DNA from: M3007 sp035299505
GTDB lineage: Bacteria; Bacteroidota; Bacteroidia; Chitinophagales; Saprospiraceae
Assembly (NCBI GenBank): GCA_035299505.1
Contig: DATGWL010000113.1
Span: 1-17,486, forward strand
Length of the DNA: 17,486 bases
Direction of reading: 5' to 3'
The stretch's first letter is position 1. Each line of letters opens with the position of its first letter. Position numbers and translations under genes: made by a program. The notes beneath the pieces were generated by a model. The model was given only the letters and a program-made list of their open reading frames with translations. It ran no database searches and had not been told where the DNA came from. This document shows positions 1 through 7,090 of the stretch, one piece after another.

Positions 1-2171
1 GTCCAGGTGTAGTTGAAGCTTGGGCCGGAGCTGGAGCCGGTAGCATCGATGGTCACGTTCAGCACATCGCAGGTCAGGGTAGCCGGCGGCTGTGCGAAGG
101 TAGTCGGAATATTAAGATCGGCTGTGACTGTAGCTGAGGACGTGGCTGTGCAACCGTTGGTGGTATTGGTTACCAGCAAAGTATAAGTACCCACTGAACC
201 GGCCGTAGTATTGATGGTATTGGTTGGGCCAACAATGGTACCATCAGGGGTTGTCCACAGGTACGTAAAGTTAGCTCCGGTGCTGCTGCCTGTGCCATTG
301 AGTGCGGTGGTACTCATGGTACAGGTGAGCTGACTTGGTGGAGCGATCAGCGAATTTGGATTGGTAATATCCTCATTGATGTTCACCGAAGCCGTGGAGG
401 TACATCCGTTAGAGGTATTGGTAACAGTAAGAATATAAGCCCCCGGATCGTTGACATTGGGGTTCCAGGAGTTCTGACCAGACACGATGTTACCTCCAAG
501 GGTAGTCCAGGAAGGCACAAGCAAGGTATCGGTAGGCGCCGGGAGTGGCCCTATGTTGAGATCGGTGATGGTACAGTTCAGGGTCGCCGGGTTACCAACA
601 GGTGCGGGTGGATTGATTTGATTGCTGTTTACCGTTACAGAGGCCGATGATGTACAACCTGTATTGGTATTGGTGATAAGCAGCGTATAGGTTCCTGCTG
701 CATTAACGGTTGGGGTGAGCGTATTCTGTCCGGAGACGAAGTTGCCACCTACGGTAGTCCAGTTAAGCACAAAGTTGGTGTCGGACGAAGAGCCCAGGGC
801 ATTAATCACAATCTGCGGTAAGTTACAGGTGATTAATCCTGGTGCAGCGATGACGGTAGTGGGCGGCGGATTTTGGACAATAGCCAAATTAGTACTGGTT
901 GCACAGATAGTTGCCCCGCTCACCGTTACGGTGTAGGTACCCGGCAAGACCACATTAATAGGGTTTCCTGCCATACCATTAGACCAGCTGTATTGCGGAA
1001 AATTGCCTCCCGAGACAGTCAGAGTGGAGGTGTCTCCCGGACAGAATGGCGTACTGGAAATAGCAATCGTAGGGGTAGGTTTTAATCCAACCGTGACACT
1101 GCCCGTTCCTGTACATCCATATATATTGGTAACGGTAACTGTATAAGTACCTGGCTGAGTAACGATATTCGTGATACCATTTACATTATTCGACCATTGA
1201 TACTGGCTAAAACCGCCTACAACACGCAGTGTATCCGGATCGCCCACACAAATTTGCTGGGCAGTAAGGCTGATTGGGAATGGGGCTACTTCAGCGTTTT
1301 GAACACCAATTACACCCACACCGGTACAGCCAAAAGTATTGGTAACGGTAACCTCATAAAGGCCTGGTTCGTAGATGGTAGCGCTCTGGGTAGTTTCACC
1401 GTTGGGCCACTGATAGGTTACCCATGGCTGGTTCACCTGAACTATGGCTGTATCGCCTTCCGGGCAAAGGTGGGTTGGACCAGAAATGGTTGGCACCACC
1501 GGAGGGCTGAGCGGGATATTGATTTGGTCTGTGAATGGGCATCCTAATTGGTCAACTACCGTTAAAGCATACGTACCGGGCTCAAAAACAGTATATGGAG
1601 TTAACTGGTTGCTAGGGTTATCCGGATTCCAGTTATAGTTTGGAAAATCATAGTCCGGATCCAGTGGGTTATTTAAAATGATCACTTCAAGATCTACCGA
1701 ACCATTGTCACAAAGCGGCGCGCCCTGAATATCAATGTTACCGTAGAAAAACTGCCCTGGTTGATCGTAGGTGTTTTCCCAGTGGTTTTGCTCACATCCT
1801 GTACCGGAGGGATCCCAATCCCAGGCGCCGGGAGGAACTACGGTAATTTTGTGCGCTACTTCGCCGGTATTCCAGGTAGCCACATAAGGGTCTAACTGGC
1901 CAGAGAACAGCCACCTTACAAAGGCCGCCAACTCAATGGTTTTGGTAGCACAGTTTACAGTAGCCACAGTTATCGGATTACAGTGGCCTAAAGCAATGGC
2001 CAATGCAATGGAATCATTTCCATAACTTACTACATGAGGTTGATTGTTGGATGGGGTTCCATTCAGTGGATCGCCATTGTTCACGGGTTCACCATTTGCC
2101 AGAAGCAGGTGAGGCATGACAAAAAGCGCGAGCAATGGGATTAAATAAAGAGGAGTGTAGCGTTTTGTCAT
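1..2171 (-). CDS. Giant secreted repeat adhesin, N-terminal part (Ig/PKD-like repeats)
   Basis: The reverse strand is open without a stop from an ATG at 2171 to the left window edge, giving 723 codons of a longer protein. Residues 1-25 form a signal peptide (MTKRYTPLYL, then a hydrophobic stretch, likely cleavage after LLLA). Residues about 26-200 are a unique region containing paired cysteines. Tandem extracellular modules follow: about 70-residue units starting near residues 236, 309 and 378 (CPEGDTA, CVGDPDT, CPGDTST, each with a YxW(S/P)N core and a GTYTVTVTN-like end), then longer units of about 82-87 residues starting near 446, 533, 614 and 696 (LTC or LNC start, W-T-T centre, ending TNxxGCTSTASV). 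This is the architecture of Bacteroidota surface adhesins, which usually end in a T9SS type B or gliding-motility-type C-terminal domain; that end lies outside the window. Exact ligand and total length are unknown. Confidence 0.85.
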   Translation of the reverse strand, partial: MTKRYTPLYLIPLLALFVMPHLLLANGEPVNNGDPLNGTPSNNQPHVVSYGNDSIALAIALGHCNPITVATVNCATKTIELAAFVRWLFSGQLDPYVATWNTGEVAHKITVVPPGAWDWDPSGTGCEQNHWENTYDQPGQFFYGNIDIQGAPLCDNGSVDLEVIILNNPLDPDYDFPNYNWNPDNPSNQLTPYTVFEPGTYALTVVDQLGCPFTDQINIPLSPPVVPTISGPTHLCPEGDTAIVQVNQPWVTYQWPNGETTQSATIYEPGLYEVTVTNTFGCTGVGVIGVQNAEVAPFPISLTAQQICVGDPDTLRVVGGFSQYQWSNNVNGITNIVTQPGTYTVTVTNIYGCTGTGSVTVGLKPTPTIAISSTPFCPGDTSTLTVSGGNFPQYSWSNGMAGNPINVVLPGTYTVTVSGATICATSTNLAIVQNPPPTTVIAAPGLITCNLPQIVINALGSSSDTNFVLNWTTVGGNFVSGQNTLTPTVNAAGTYTLLITNTNTGCTSSASVTVNSNQINPPAPVGNPATLNCTITDLNIGPLPAPTDTLLVPSWTTLGGNIVSGQNSWNPNVNDPGAYILTVTNTSNGCTSTASVNINEDITNPNSLIAPPSQLTCTMSTTALNGTGSSTGANFTYLWTTPDGTIVGPTNTINTTAGSVGTYTLLVTNTTNGCTATSSATVTADLNIPTTFAQPPATLTCDVLNVTIDATGSSSGPSFNYTW

Positions 2172-2264
2172 AAACGTTAGTGTTTGAAAAAGGAGAGTAC
2201 TTAAATGAGCAAGATGCGGTCAGACGCGCAAACGCTGACTCAGACAGGTGAAATTTTCAGCCGC

Positions 2265-2272
2265 CAAAAATA
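2265..2272 (-). promoter_or_regulatory. Possible -7 promoter box for the adhesin gene
   Basis: The minus strand reads TATTTTTG here, matching the Bacteroidota -7 consensus TAnnTTTG, about 93 bases upstream of the adhesin ATG. No well-spaced TTTG -33 element is present (a TTGG lies about 23 bases further upstream instead of the usual 19-20), so this is a weak call. The 178-base gap between the adhesin and the Lrp gene holds nothing else I can identify. Confidence 0.25.
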
Positions 2273-2349
2273 ACAATTCTTTTATTTCTACTTTACCAAT
2301 ATCTGCGATGGATATTTTTTTAATCGCGGTCGAAAATTCGCTGAATTTA

Positions 2350-2826
2350 TCAGCCCTCCAAAAAATTAATCGTGCGGTGTATTGGCTCCTCCAGCGACAA
2401 AAAGGTTTCAGTTCTTTGCACGCCTTCAATCTTCTGAAGTTTATCCTGTAATACTTGGCGCAAGTGGTTTGTATCTTTGCACACGATTTTGCAAAGCAAA
2501 CTGTAAGAGCCGGTGGTATAATTGGCTGAAACCAGTTCCGGAATTCGTTTTAAATGCCCGGTAACTTCCTCGTAAGCAGAGCTTTTATCCAGGTAAATAC
2601 CAATAAAAGCTGTGACATCGTAGCCAAGTTTATGGTAATCGAGGTTTAAACTGGACCCTTTAACCACCCCCATGTCCTCCATTTTTTTCATTCGGACATG
2701 GATGGTACCGCTGGAAACAAAAAGTTGCTTGGCAATATCCGTGTATGCCATTTTACCATCTTCAACCAGCTTGGCCAATATCTGCCGGTCTAATTCATCG
2801 AGTTTGGCGAGTTCAATATTTTGCAT
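2350..2826 (-). CDS. Lrp/AsnC family transcriptional regulator
   Basis: The 158-residue protein has the standard length and layout of the Lrp/AsnC (feast/famine) family. An N-terminal winged helix-turn-helix spans residues about 9-57 (LDELDRQILAKL start, then ITDIAKQ-like and VSSGTIHVRMKKME recognition region). A C-terminal RAM/ligand-binding domain covers about 70-150, with the strand ending around ANYTTGSYSLLCKIV and TETFLSLEEPI. Family members bind DNA as dimers or octamers and sense amino acids or related metabolites. The ATG at 2824-2826 fits the usual family start. The gene is divergent from the S41 protease gene with 134 bases between them, and lies upstream of the adhesin gene on the same strand with a 178-base gap, so either neighbour could be a target. 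The ligand cannot be told from sequence. Confidence 0.92.
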   Translation of the reverse strand: MQNIELAKLDELDRQILAKLVEDGKMAYTDIAKQLFVSSGTIHVRMKKMEDMGVVKGSSLNLDYHKLGYDVTAFIGIYLDKSSAYEEVTGHLKRIPELVSANYTTGSYSLLCKIVCKDTNHLRQVLQDKLQKIEGVQRTETFLSLEEPIHRTINFLEG

Positions 2827-2845
2827 TTTGGCGGGAAAACTTGAA

Positions 2846-2876
2846 GATTAATGAAAACTATCCAACAAAATTAATC
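2846..2876. promoter_or_regulatory. Inverted repeat and possible -7 box upstream of the Lrp gene
   Basis: GATTAAT at 2846-2852 is mirrored by ATTAATC at 2870-2876, a 7-bp inverted repeat with 17 bases between. On the minus strand, TAATTTTG at 2866-2873 matches the Bacteroidota -7 consensus TAnnTTTG and would give a leader of about 33 bases for the Lrp gene. Lrp-family proteins commonly repress themselves, so this could be an autoregulatory site; that is an inference. The sequence is AT-rich and chance palindromes are common in such DNA. Confidence 0.3.
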
Positions 2877-2960
2877 AAACCTTGAAAATTTGATAATTTT
2901 TTTTCACACCATCTGAAATATCATTACCCCAAAACACCCAAACACTAAACCACTCCTTTC

Positions 2961-4586
2961 ATGTCTGAGCAAACCCAAGGCCCAAAATTCCAAACCCGAC
3001 TTCCGCTGCTGCTGGCCGCCACCCTGGCCGTAGGCATGCTTATCGGCCAGCAATTACCCCACTACGATCGCAATTTCAGTCTGCGCAGTGGCAAAACTGT
3101 TTCCGACGGCCCCCTGGACGAAATCCTGCGTTATGTGGAATCTAAATATGTTGATTCTGTAGACGTCACCCAGTTGCGTAAACAAGCTATTGATCATTTG
3201 CTGGAAGGGCTCGACCCACACTCCGTGTACATTTCCCCGGATGAACTAAAAGCGGTGGAAGAAGACATGAACGGCGAATTTGAGGGGGTGGGTATTGAAT
3301 TTATCGTACTAGACGACACTATTCAGGTGGTTGCGCCGCTTTCCGGCGGACCAGCCGAAACAGCCGGAATTTTGGCAGGGGATAAAATTGTGCAGATCAA
3401 CGATACCGTAATTGCCGGCATTAACATTGAAAACGGTAAGATTTACGACAAACTGCGCGGTCCAAAGGGCTCCAAGGTGAAAGTAGGCATCAGACGCGGT
3501 CGGGAGACAACACTCCGACAGTTTGAAGTGGTACGTGATATCATTCCGGTAAAAAGCGTAGATGCCTCTTATATGCTCGACGAGCAAACCGGTTATATCC
3601 GGGTTGCCCAGTTTAACAGCAATACCTACCAGGAATTCATGCAAAGTCTGACGCCTATGGTGGAGGAAAAAGGACTCAAAAACCTGGTGCTGGACCTGCG
3701 CGGCAACCCGGGCGGCTACCTGGAAGAAGCAACCGATATGTTGAGCCAGATTTTTCCGGATGGGAAACTGCTGGTGTACACACAAGGCCGGAATGGCCAG
3801 CGCAAAGACTATAAAAGCAATGGAAGAGCCCGCTTCGATATTCAGAATATCGCTGTGCTCATTGACGAAGGCTCGGCATCGGCCAGCGAAATTGTGGCAG
3901 GCGCCGTACAGGATTGGGATCGTGGTTGGGTAGTAGGCCGACGCTCGTTTGGCAAAGGTTTGGTGCAGGAACAATACCCGCTTTCCAATGGCGGCGCAAT
4001 CAGACTCACTGTATCAAGGTATTATACCCCAAGCGGACGTTGCATTCAAAAAGATTACAAAAACGACCGCGATTATGACCACGAGGCCGACCGGCGCTTG
4101 AAAAACGGCGAACTGAACAACGCAGCCAATATCAAACAAGCCGATAGTACCCAGTATTTCACCGGTCAGGGCAGGATCGTATTTGGCGGCGGAGGCATTA
4201 CGCCTGATGTATTTATTCCACTGGATACAGCCTTTGTTACCCCTTATTTTTCTACCCTGCGCGCCCTGATTCCTCAGTTTGTTTCCCGTTGGAGCGAACA
4301 AAATGACCGGAGTAAACTGCCTGCCAACCTGCAGGATTTCATGCAGCAGTTTCAGGTATCCGATGCCATGCTCGATGAATTATGTGATTATGCAGCCAAA
4401 GAGGGTACCCCTGAAAATGTAGCAGCGCTTAATAAAGCTCGCGCAGAACTCAAACTCAACCTGAAAGCCCGGTTGGGAAAAACCCTGTTCGGAGATGAAG
4501 CCCTGTTCCGCATCCTCAACGACGACGACCCGGCCGTGGAGAAGGCCTTGCAAATACTGAAAAACGGACAGAGAGTGAGTAAGTGA
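2961..4586 (+). CDS. S41 family C-terminal processing peptidase (CtpA/Prc-like)
   Basis: This 541-residue serine protease has one N-terminal membrane segment (about residues 13-31) that would act as an uncleaved anchor or signal, placing the enzyme in the periplasm. An S41 N-terminal helical part follows (about 50-100), then a PDZ domain (about 103-190, with the GVGIEF and GPAETAGILAGDKIV motifs), then the protease core. In the core, LVLDLRGNPGGYL is at about 242-254. The catalytic serine is predicted as Ser307 in GSASASEIVAGA and the general base as Lys332 in RSFGKGLVQ; the 25-residue spacing matches the known Ser/Lys dyad of Prc and CtpA. Such enzymes cut proteins at their C-terminal tails during envelope maintenance. 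The ATG at 2961 directly precedes the anchor. The last codons (V-S-K-stop) lie inside a tetranucleotide repeat. The gene converges on the DUF4230-like gene. Confidence 0.95.
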   Translation: MSEQTQGPKFQTRLPLLLAATLAVGMLIGQQLPHYDRNFSLRSGKTVSDGPLDEILRYVESKYVDSVDVTQLRKQAIDHLLEGLDPHSVYISPDELKAVEEDMNGEFEGVGIEFIVLDDTIQVVAPLSGGPAETAGILAGDKIVQINDTVIAGINIENGKIYDKLRGPKGSKVKVGIRRGRETTLRQFEVVRDIIPVKSVDASYMLDEQTGYIRVAQFNSNTYQEFMQSLTPMVEEKGLKNLVLDLRGNPGGYLEEATDMLSQIFPDGKLLVYTQGRNGQRKDYKSNGRARFDIQNIAVLIDEGSASASEIVAGAVQDWDRGWVVGRRSFGKGLVQEQYPLSNGGAIRLTVSRYYTPSGRCIQKDYKNDRDYDHEADRRLKNGELNNAANIKQADSTQYFTGQGRIVFGGGGITPDVFIPLDTAFVTPYFSTLRALIPQFVSRWSEQNDRSKLPANLQDFMQQFQVSDAMLDELCDYAAKEGTPENVAALNKARAELKLNLKARLGKTLFGDEALFRILNDDDPAVEKALQILKNGQRVSK

Positions 4587-4606
4587 ATGAGTGAATGAGT
4601 GAGTGA
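4575..4606. repeat. Tetranucleotide tandem repeat (GTGA-type, 8 units)
   Basis: Eight in-phase four-base units read GTGA, GTAA, GTGA, ATGA, GTGA, ATGA, GTGA, GTGA. The array starts inside the last codons of the S41 protease gene, supplies its stop codon at 4584-4586, and fills most of the short gap before the convergent gene ending at 4629. Tetranucleotide arrays can slip during replication. Changes upstream of the stop would alter only the last one to three residues, so any effect on the protease should be small. Confidence 0.85.
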
Positions 4607-4628
4607 CGCAACCTAATGATGAACCAAT

Positions 4629-5939
4629 TTAGTTCGCGATGACCTTTTCTTTACTTCGGGCGGGAGCTGTAACCGGGTTGGGTGAGGGAACCTGTGGTGG
4701 CTTTTGCGGGTCTTCCCCGCGGCGACGCAGTTCGTCTTCTGTCATTTGTGTGGGTACGTCCTGGAAAACCACCTGCACTTTGTAATTTCGGTTGATACTG
4801 CGGGCAATAGGACCAAACATAAGTTGCATGACGGAGTCTGCGCGCAGTTTGGCTTTGTCCAGCACGCGCTCGTTTTCCAGGGCATCCTGCCGAAACTGAC
4901 GACGCAGTTCGTTGAACCGATCATTCATGTCCTTTTCACTGATACCCGCCAGATATCCCACATCCAGCTTGTCAACCCGTGGGTATACCTCGTGCGAGAG
5001 GATGGTTGGCTGAGGGAGTTTGATATTGAGGGTGCCTTTGTTCGGGCTTAGCGTAACATCAAAGTATTGATCCAGTTTAAAACCGGTCTTGATCACGCTG
5101 ATGGCCTCTACCCGGATATCAGTTTCGGAAACGGAGAAACCAAAAATTTTGTATTGCAGCGTTTTATCAATACCCATTCGGCTGCGCAACTCATAAGTAG
5201 CCAGTTCTGCAATGCCTTTGCGTACTTTTTCCTTCAGTAATCCTCTGGAAGCGCTGAAATCCATCACCTCAGCTTTCTTTTTCAGCCGGTCTGCCATTGG
5301 TTGCAGGGCCTCGTGGATGGCTATATCACAGGGTGTACCCACGTTTTTGCCTTTGGCATAGAATTTTCCGCCATTTACCCGCAGCAGGGTGGCCATTACC
5401 TGGGTAACAAAAAAACAGGTGTATTTGCCAGCTACCTCATTGAACAATTGAACAGCCTGGTTGGCATTGTCTGCGTACCAGTTTTCATACAAATTGGCCG
5501 TTGTATCCTTCAACGTAACAAAATCGTTGTAGTACAAAGCACTCAGGTAGTTGTGGTGTTTTTTGTACTCCGGCTCCAACCGGCGTTTCAAACTATCCGG
5601 CAGGGCCATCCGGTTGGCCACATGGTAGAGCAGCGACACATTGAAATCGTATACCAGACGGTCAAATTCTTCCCGGTATTCTTCGGGCTGCGAGAGAATT
5701 CGCAGCGTTTTTTCCTCGTCCAGATTAGGATTAAAATCGGATGGAACATAAGTCATCCGCACCTCTTTAGGTTCCTGAAAAAGTCCGGACAAGCCACCGC
5801 CATCCGCGAAAAACGCCTTGTAGCCTACAATAACAGCCACAGTGATCAAGGCAATCAAAATCAGTTGTTTGCCCAGTCCGCCGCCGGTTCCGCCATCATC
5901 CGGCGCATTGTACGCGCCATCTGTTTGTTGTGTTGCCAT
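4629..5939 (-). CDS. Membrane-anchored DUF4230-like protein
   Basis: The 436-residue protein starts at the ATG at 5937-5939; a TTG eight codons upstream is possible but less likely. A Gly/Asp-rich N-terminus (1-22) is followed by one membrane helix (about 23-42, KQLILIALITVAVIVGY), so most of the protein probably lies in the periplasm. The C-terminal half resembles DUF4230: a GFKLDQYFDVTL-type strand, LPQPTILSHEV at roughly 315-325, then a charged helical stretch (DRFNELRRQFRQDALENERV) with alanines and arginines, and a final segment like NYKVQVVFQD. The N-terminal extracytoplasmic part (about 60-230) is helical and longer than in the compact DUF4230 proteins I know. A Pro-rich tail of about 25 residues ends it. 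Function is unknown. It lies 26 bases downstream of the phosphopantetheinyl transferase gene on the same strand, so the two are probably cotranscribed. Confidence 0.72.
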   Translation of the reverse strand: MATQQTDGAYNAPDDGGTGGGLGKQLILIALITVAVIVGYKAFFADGGGLSGLFQEPKEVRMTYVPSDFNPNLDEEKTLRILSQPEEYREEFDRLVYDFNVSLLYHVANRMALPDSLKRRLEPEYKKHHNYLSALYYNDFVTLKDTTANLYENWYADNANQAVQLFNEVAGKYTCFFVTQVMATLLRVNGGKFYAKGKNVGTPCDIAIHEALQPMADRLKKKAEVMDFSASRGLLKEKVRKGIAELATYELRSRMGIDKTLQYKIFGFSVSETDIRVEAISVIKTGFKLDQYFDVTLSPNKGTLNIKLPQPTILSHEVYPRVDKLDVGYLAGISEKDMNDRFNELRRQFRQDALENERVLDKAKLRADSVMQLMFGPIARSINRNYKVQVVFQDVPTQMTEDELRRRGEDPQKPPQVPSPNPVTAPARSKEKVIAN

Positions 5940-5965
5940 AAATGTTTGGTTAGCCGGCCCCAAAG

Positions 5966-6655
5966 TTATGCAACAGCAATGGCATATAGAAGCGCTTCCT
6001 CATCAGGTAACATCAGTTTCCCGTAATTCAATTGAAATAATTGGCTAAAACTCCCCTTTTCAATCCTACCGGTTCCTTGTCCCTGCATACCATCCCAGGT
6101 GAAAGGTCCAACCAGTATGTGTTTGCGAAAATCCAGCTCTTTCAAGCCGTATGCCTTGTACAGACTCTCTTTAGCCGTCCAAAACAGGTGAAACAACTCA
6201 AGATGGTCTGCTTCCGGAAATTTTGCCACAAACTCCTGCTCGGGTTCGTTCAGGAATTTATATGCCAGTTTTGCCATTTTGGGCGTGCTTCGCTGAATAT
6301 CACAGCCAATGGCCGGGGGTAACCCTTGCTCAGACCGGCCATCGAGCACCAGCGCGCCTACGGTACCACGGGAATGACTCAAGGAACAACCTAACCGATC
6401 ATTTTCCGGAAAAAATGGCTTGGAAAAAGCATCTTTCGCCAAGGCCAGTCGCTCAGGCACTTCGGTTAGCTTGTGTAACAACCACCTGCCAGCCAGCCAC
6501 TCGAGGCGCCGCAGTGGATTCTGATGCCGGGCAAACTCAGCCTCCTCCGCTTCAGACAACGGCAGGTCTGCCCGAAAATAATCCTCCGACTCGGCTATTT
6601 GCCAAAGTCCGAAACTGGCATTCGGGAAAGGTTTGCTAACCAATAACAAGGGCAT
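5966..6655 (-). CDS. Sfp-type 4'-phosphopantetheinyl transferase
   Basis: The 229-residue product (from the ATG at 6653-6655; an upstream TTG at 6677-6679 would add eight residues) belongs to the Sfp/HetI/AcpT superfamily, which moves the phosphopantetheine arm of CoA onto a serine of carrier proteins. Diagnostic features are an N-terminal RRLEWLAGRWLL stretch (49-60), the SLSHSRG motif (91-97, normally the CoA-binding S-H-S), GCDIQR (117-122, Mg-binding Asp119), a conserved LNEPE at 135-139, and the signature FWTAKESLYKAYG (158-170; Trp159, Lys162, Glu163, Lys167). The second acidic residue of the usual G-I-D-(I/V)-E motif is Gln121 here. The substrate may be the fatty-acid ACP or a polyketide/peptide carrier; no synthase gene is in view. 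A TAA at 5966 ends the gene 26 bases before the DUF4230-like gene. Confidence 0.9.
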   Translation of the reverse strand: MPLLLVSKPFPNASFGLWQIAESEDYFRADLPLSEAEEAEFARHQNPLRRLEWLAGRWLLHKLTEVPERLALAKDAFSKPFFPENDRLGCSLSHSRGTVGALVLDGRSEQGLPPAIGCDIQRSTPKMAKLAYKFLNEPEQEFVAKFPEADHLELFHLFWTAKESLYKAYGLKELDFRKHILVGPFTWDGMQGQGTGRIEKGSFSQLFQLNYGKLMLPDEEALLYAIAVA

Positions 6656-6700
6656 GAGAGCAGCTATTTTCTGCTGCAAAGATGGGAATTAAATTGACGT

Positions 6701-6777
6701 TGGACGGTAGAAGGTGGACGGTGGACGGCCTACGGTGGACGGTGGACGGTAGACGGCCTACGGTGGACGGTGGACGG
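6701..6777. repeat. Left heptamer array of element 1, 11 units
   Basis: Eleven uninterrupted 7-base units share the form NNNACGG (one reads TAGAAGG). In order they are TGGACGG, TAGAAGG, TGGACGG, TGGACGG, CCTACGG, TGGACGG, TGGACGG, TAGACGG, CCTACGG, TGGACGG, TGGACGG. Only the first three bases vary, between TGG, TAG and CCT. The reverse complements are the same heptamers that build the right array. Confidence 0.95.
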
Positions 6778-6941
6778 TGCGTGGGTAGCTAAATATATGT
6801 GAGTTGTCATTCCGAGTACTCGGAACCTACACAAGCCTGGCTGCGAGATTATCCCCTGGCAAAGAGGATTGCCCGCAGCCGGGCTTGTGTAGGTCCCCTA
6901 CCGGGAATGACAACTCACATATATTTAGTTACCCACGCACC
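6776..6941. repeat. Long inverted-repeat core of element 1
   Basis: A left arm at about 6776-6845 and a right arm at 6874-6941 are reverse complements over about 68 bases. They are near perfect except for one G/A difference near the outer end, one T/C difference near the inner end, and an internal mismatched block of 9-11 bases (GAGTACTCGGA against a CCCCTACCG-type segment). The loop is 28 bases (6846-6873). The arms contain the motifs GTGAGTTGTCATTCC and CCTACACAAGCC. It carries no coding signal and shares no sequence with the core of element 2. Confidence 0.93.
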
Positions 6942-6946
6942 ATCCA

Positions 6947-7086
6947 CCGTAGGCCGTCCACCGTAGGCCGTCCACCGTAAGCCGTCCACCGTAGGCCGTC
7001 CACCGTAAGCCGTCCACCGTAAGCCGTCCACCGTAGGCCGTCTACCGTAGGCCGTCTACCGTAGGCCGTCTACCGTAGGCCGTCCA
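6947..7086. repeat. Right heptamer array of element 1, 20 units with 14-bp order
   Basis: Twenty uninterrupted units of form CCGTNNN. Odd units are CCGTAGG or CCGTAAG and even units are CCGTCCA or CCGTCTA, alternating strictly ten times, so the true period is 14 bp. CCGTCTA is confined to the three even units near the distal end. The array ends 4 bases before the stop codon of the M43 protease gene on the minus strand. Confidence 0.95.
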
Positions 7087-7090
7087 GCTA

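Larger units (their letters stand above)
6701..7086. repeat. Palindromic heptamer-array element 1 (whole unit)
   Basis: This 386-bp element is a nested palindrome: an NNNACGG heptamer array (6701-6777), an inverted-repeat core (6776-6941), and a complementary CCGTNNN heptamer array (6947-7086). It sits between the M43 protease gene, whose stop codon is 4 bases from the right array, and the phosphopantetheinyl transferase gene, whose ATG is 45 bases from the left array. Both genes are on the minus strand. A transcript running out of the protease gene would form a very long hairpin. No ORF, transposase or tRNA is inside. It accounts for nearly all of the 435-base gap between the two genes. I do not recognise it as a named repeat family. 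Confidence 0.9.

Noticed and set aside
715..1638. Several short plus-strand frames in the left 2 kb
   Set aside because: They are shadows of the minus-strand adhesin, which is continuously open over 723 codons with repeated protein modules.
3309..3974. 221-codon open frame antisense to the S41 protease
   Set aside because: The protease has a full set of catalytic motifs on the other strand; the antisense product looks like random composition.
5301..6026. 241-codon plus-strand frame across the DUF4230-like gene
   Set aside because: It overlaps two well-supported minus-strand genes and has no coherent domain.
6701..7086. Possible CRISPR array
   Set aside because: The repeats are contiguous 7-mers without unique spacers, and there are no cas genes nearby.
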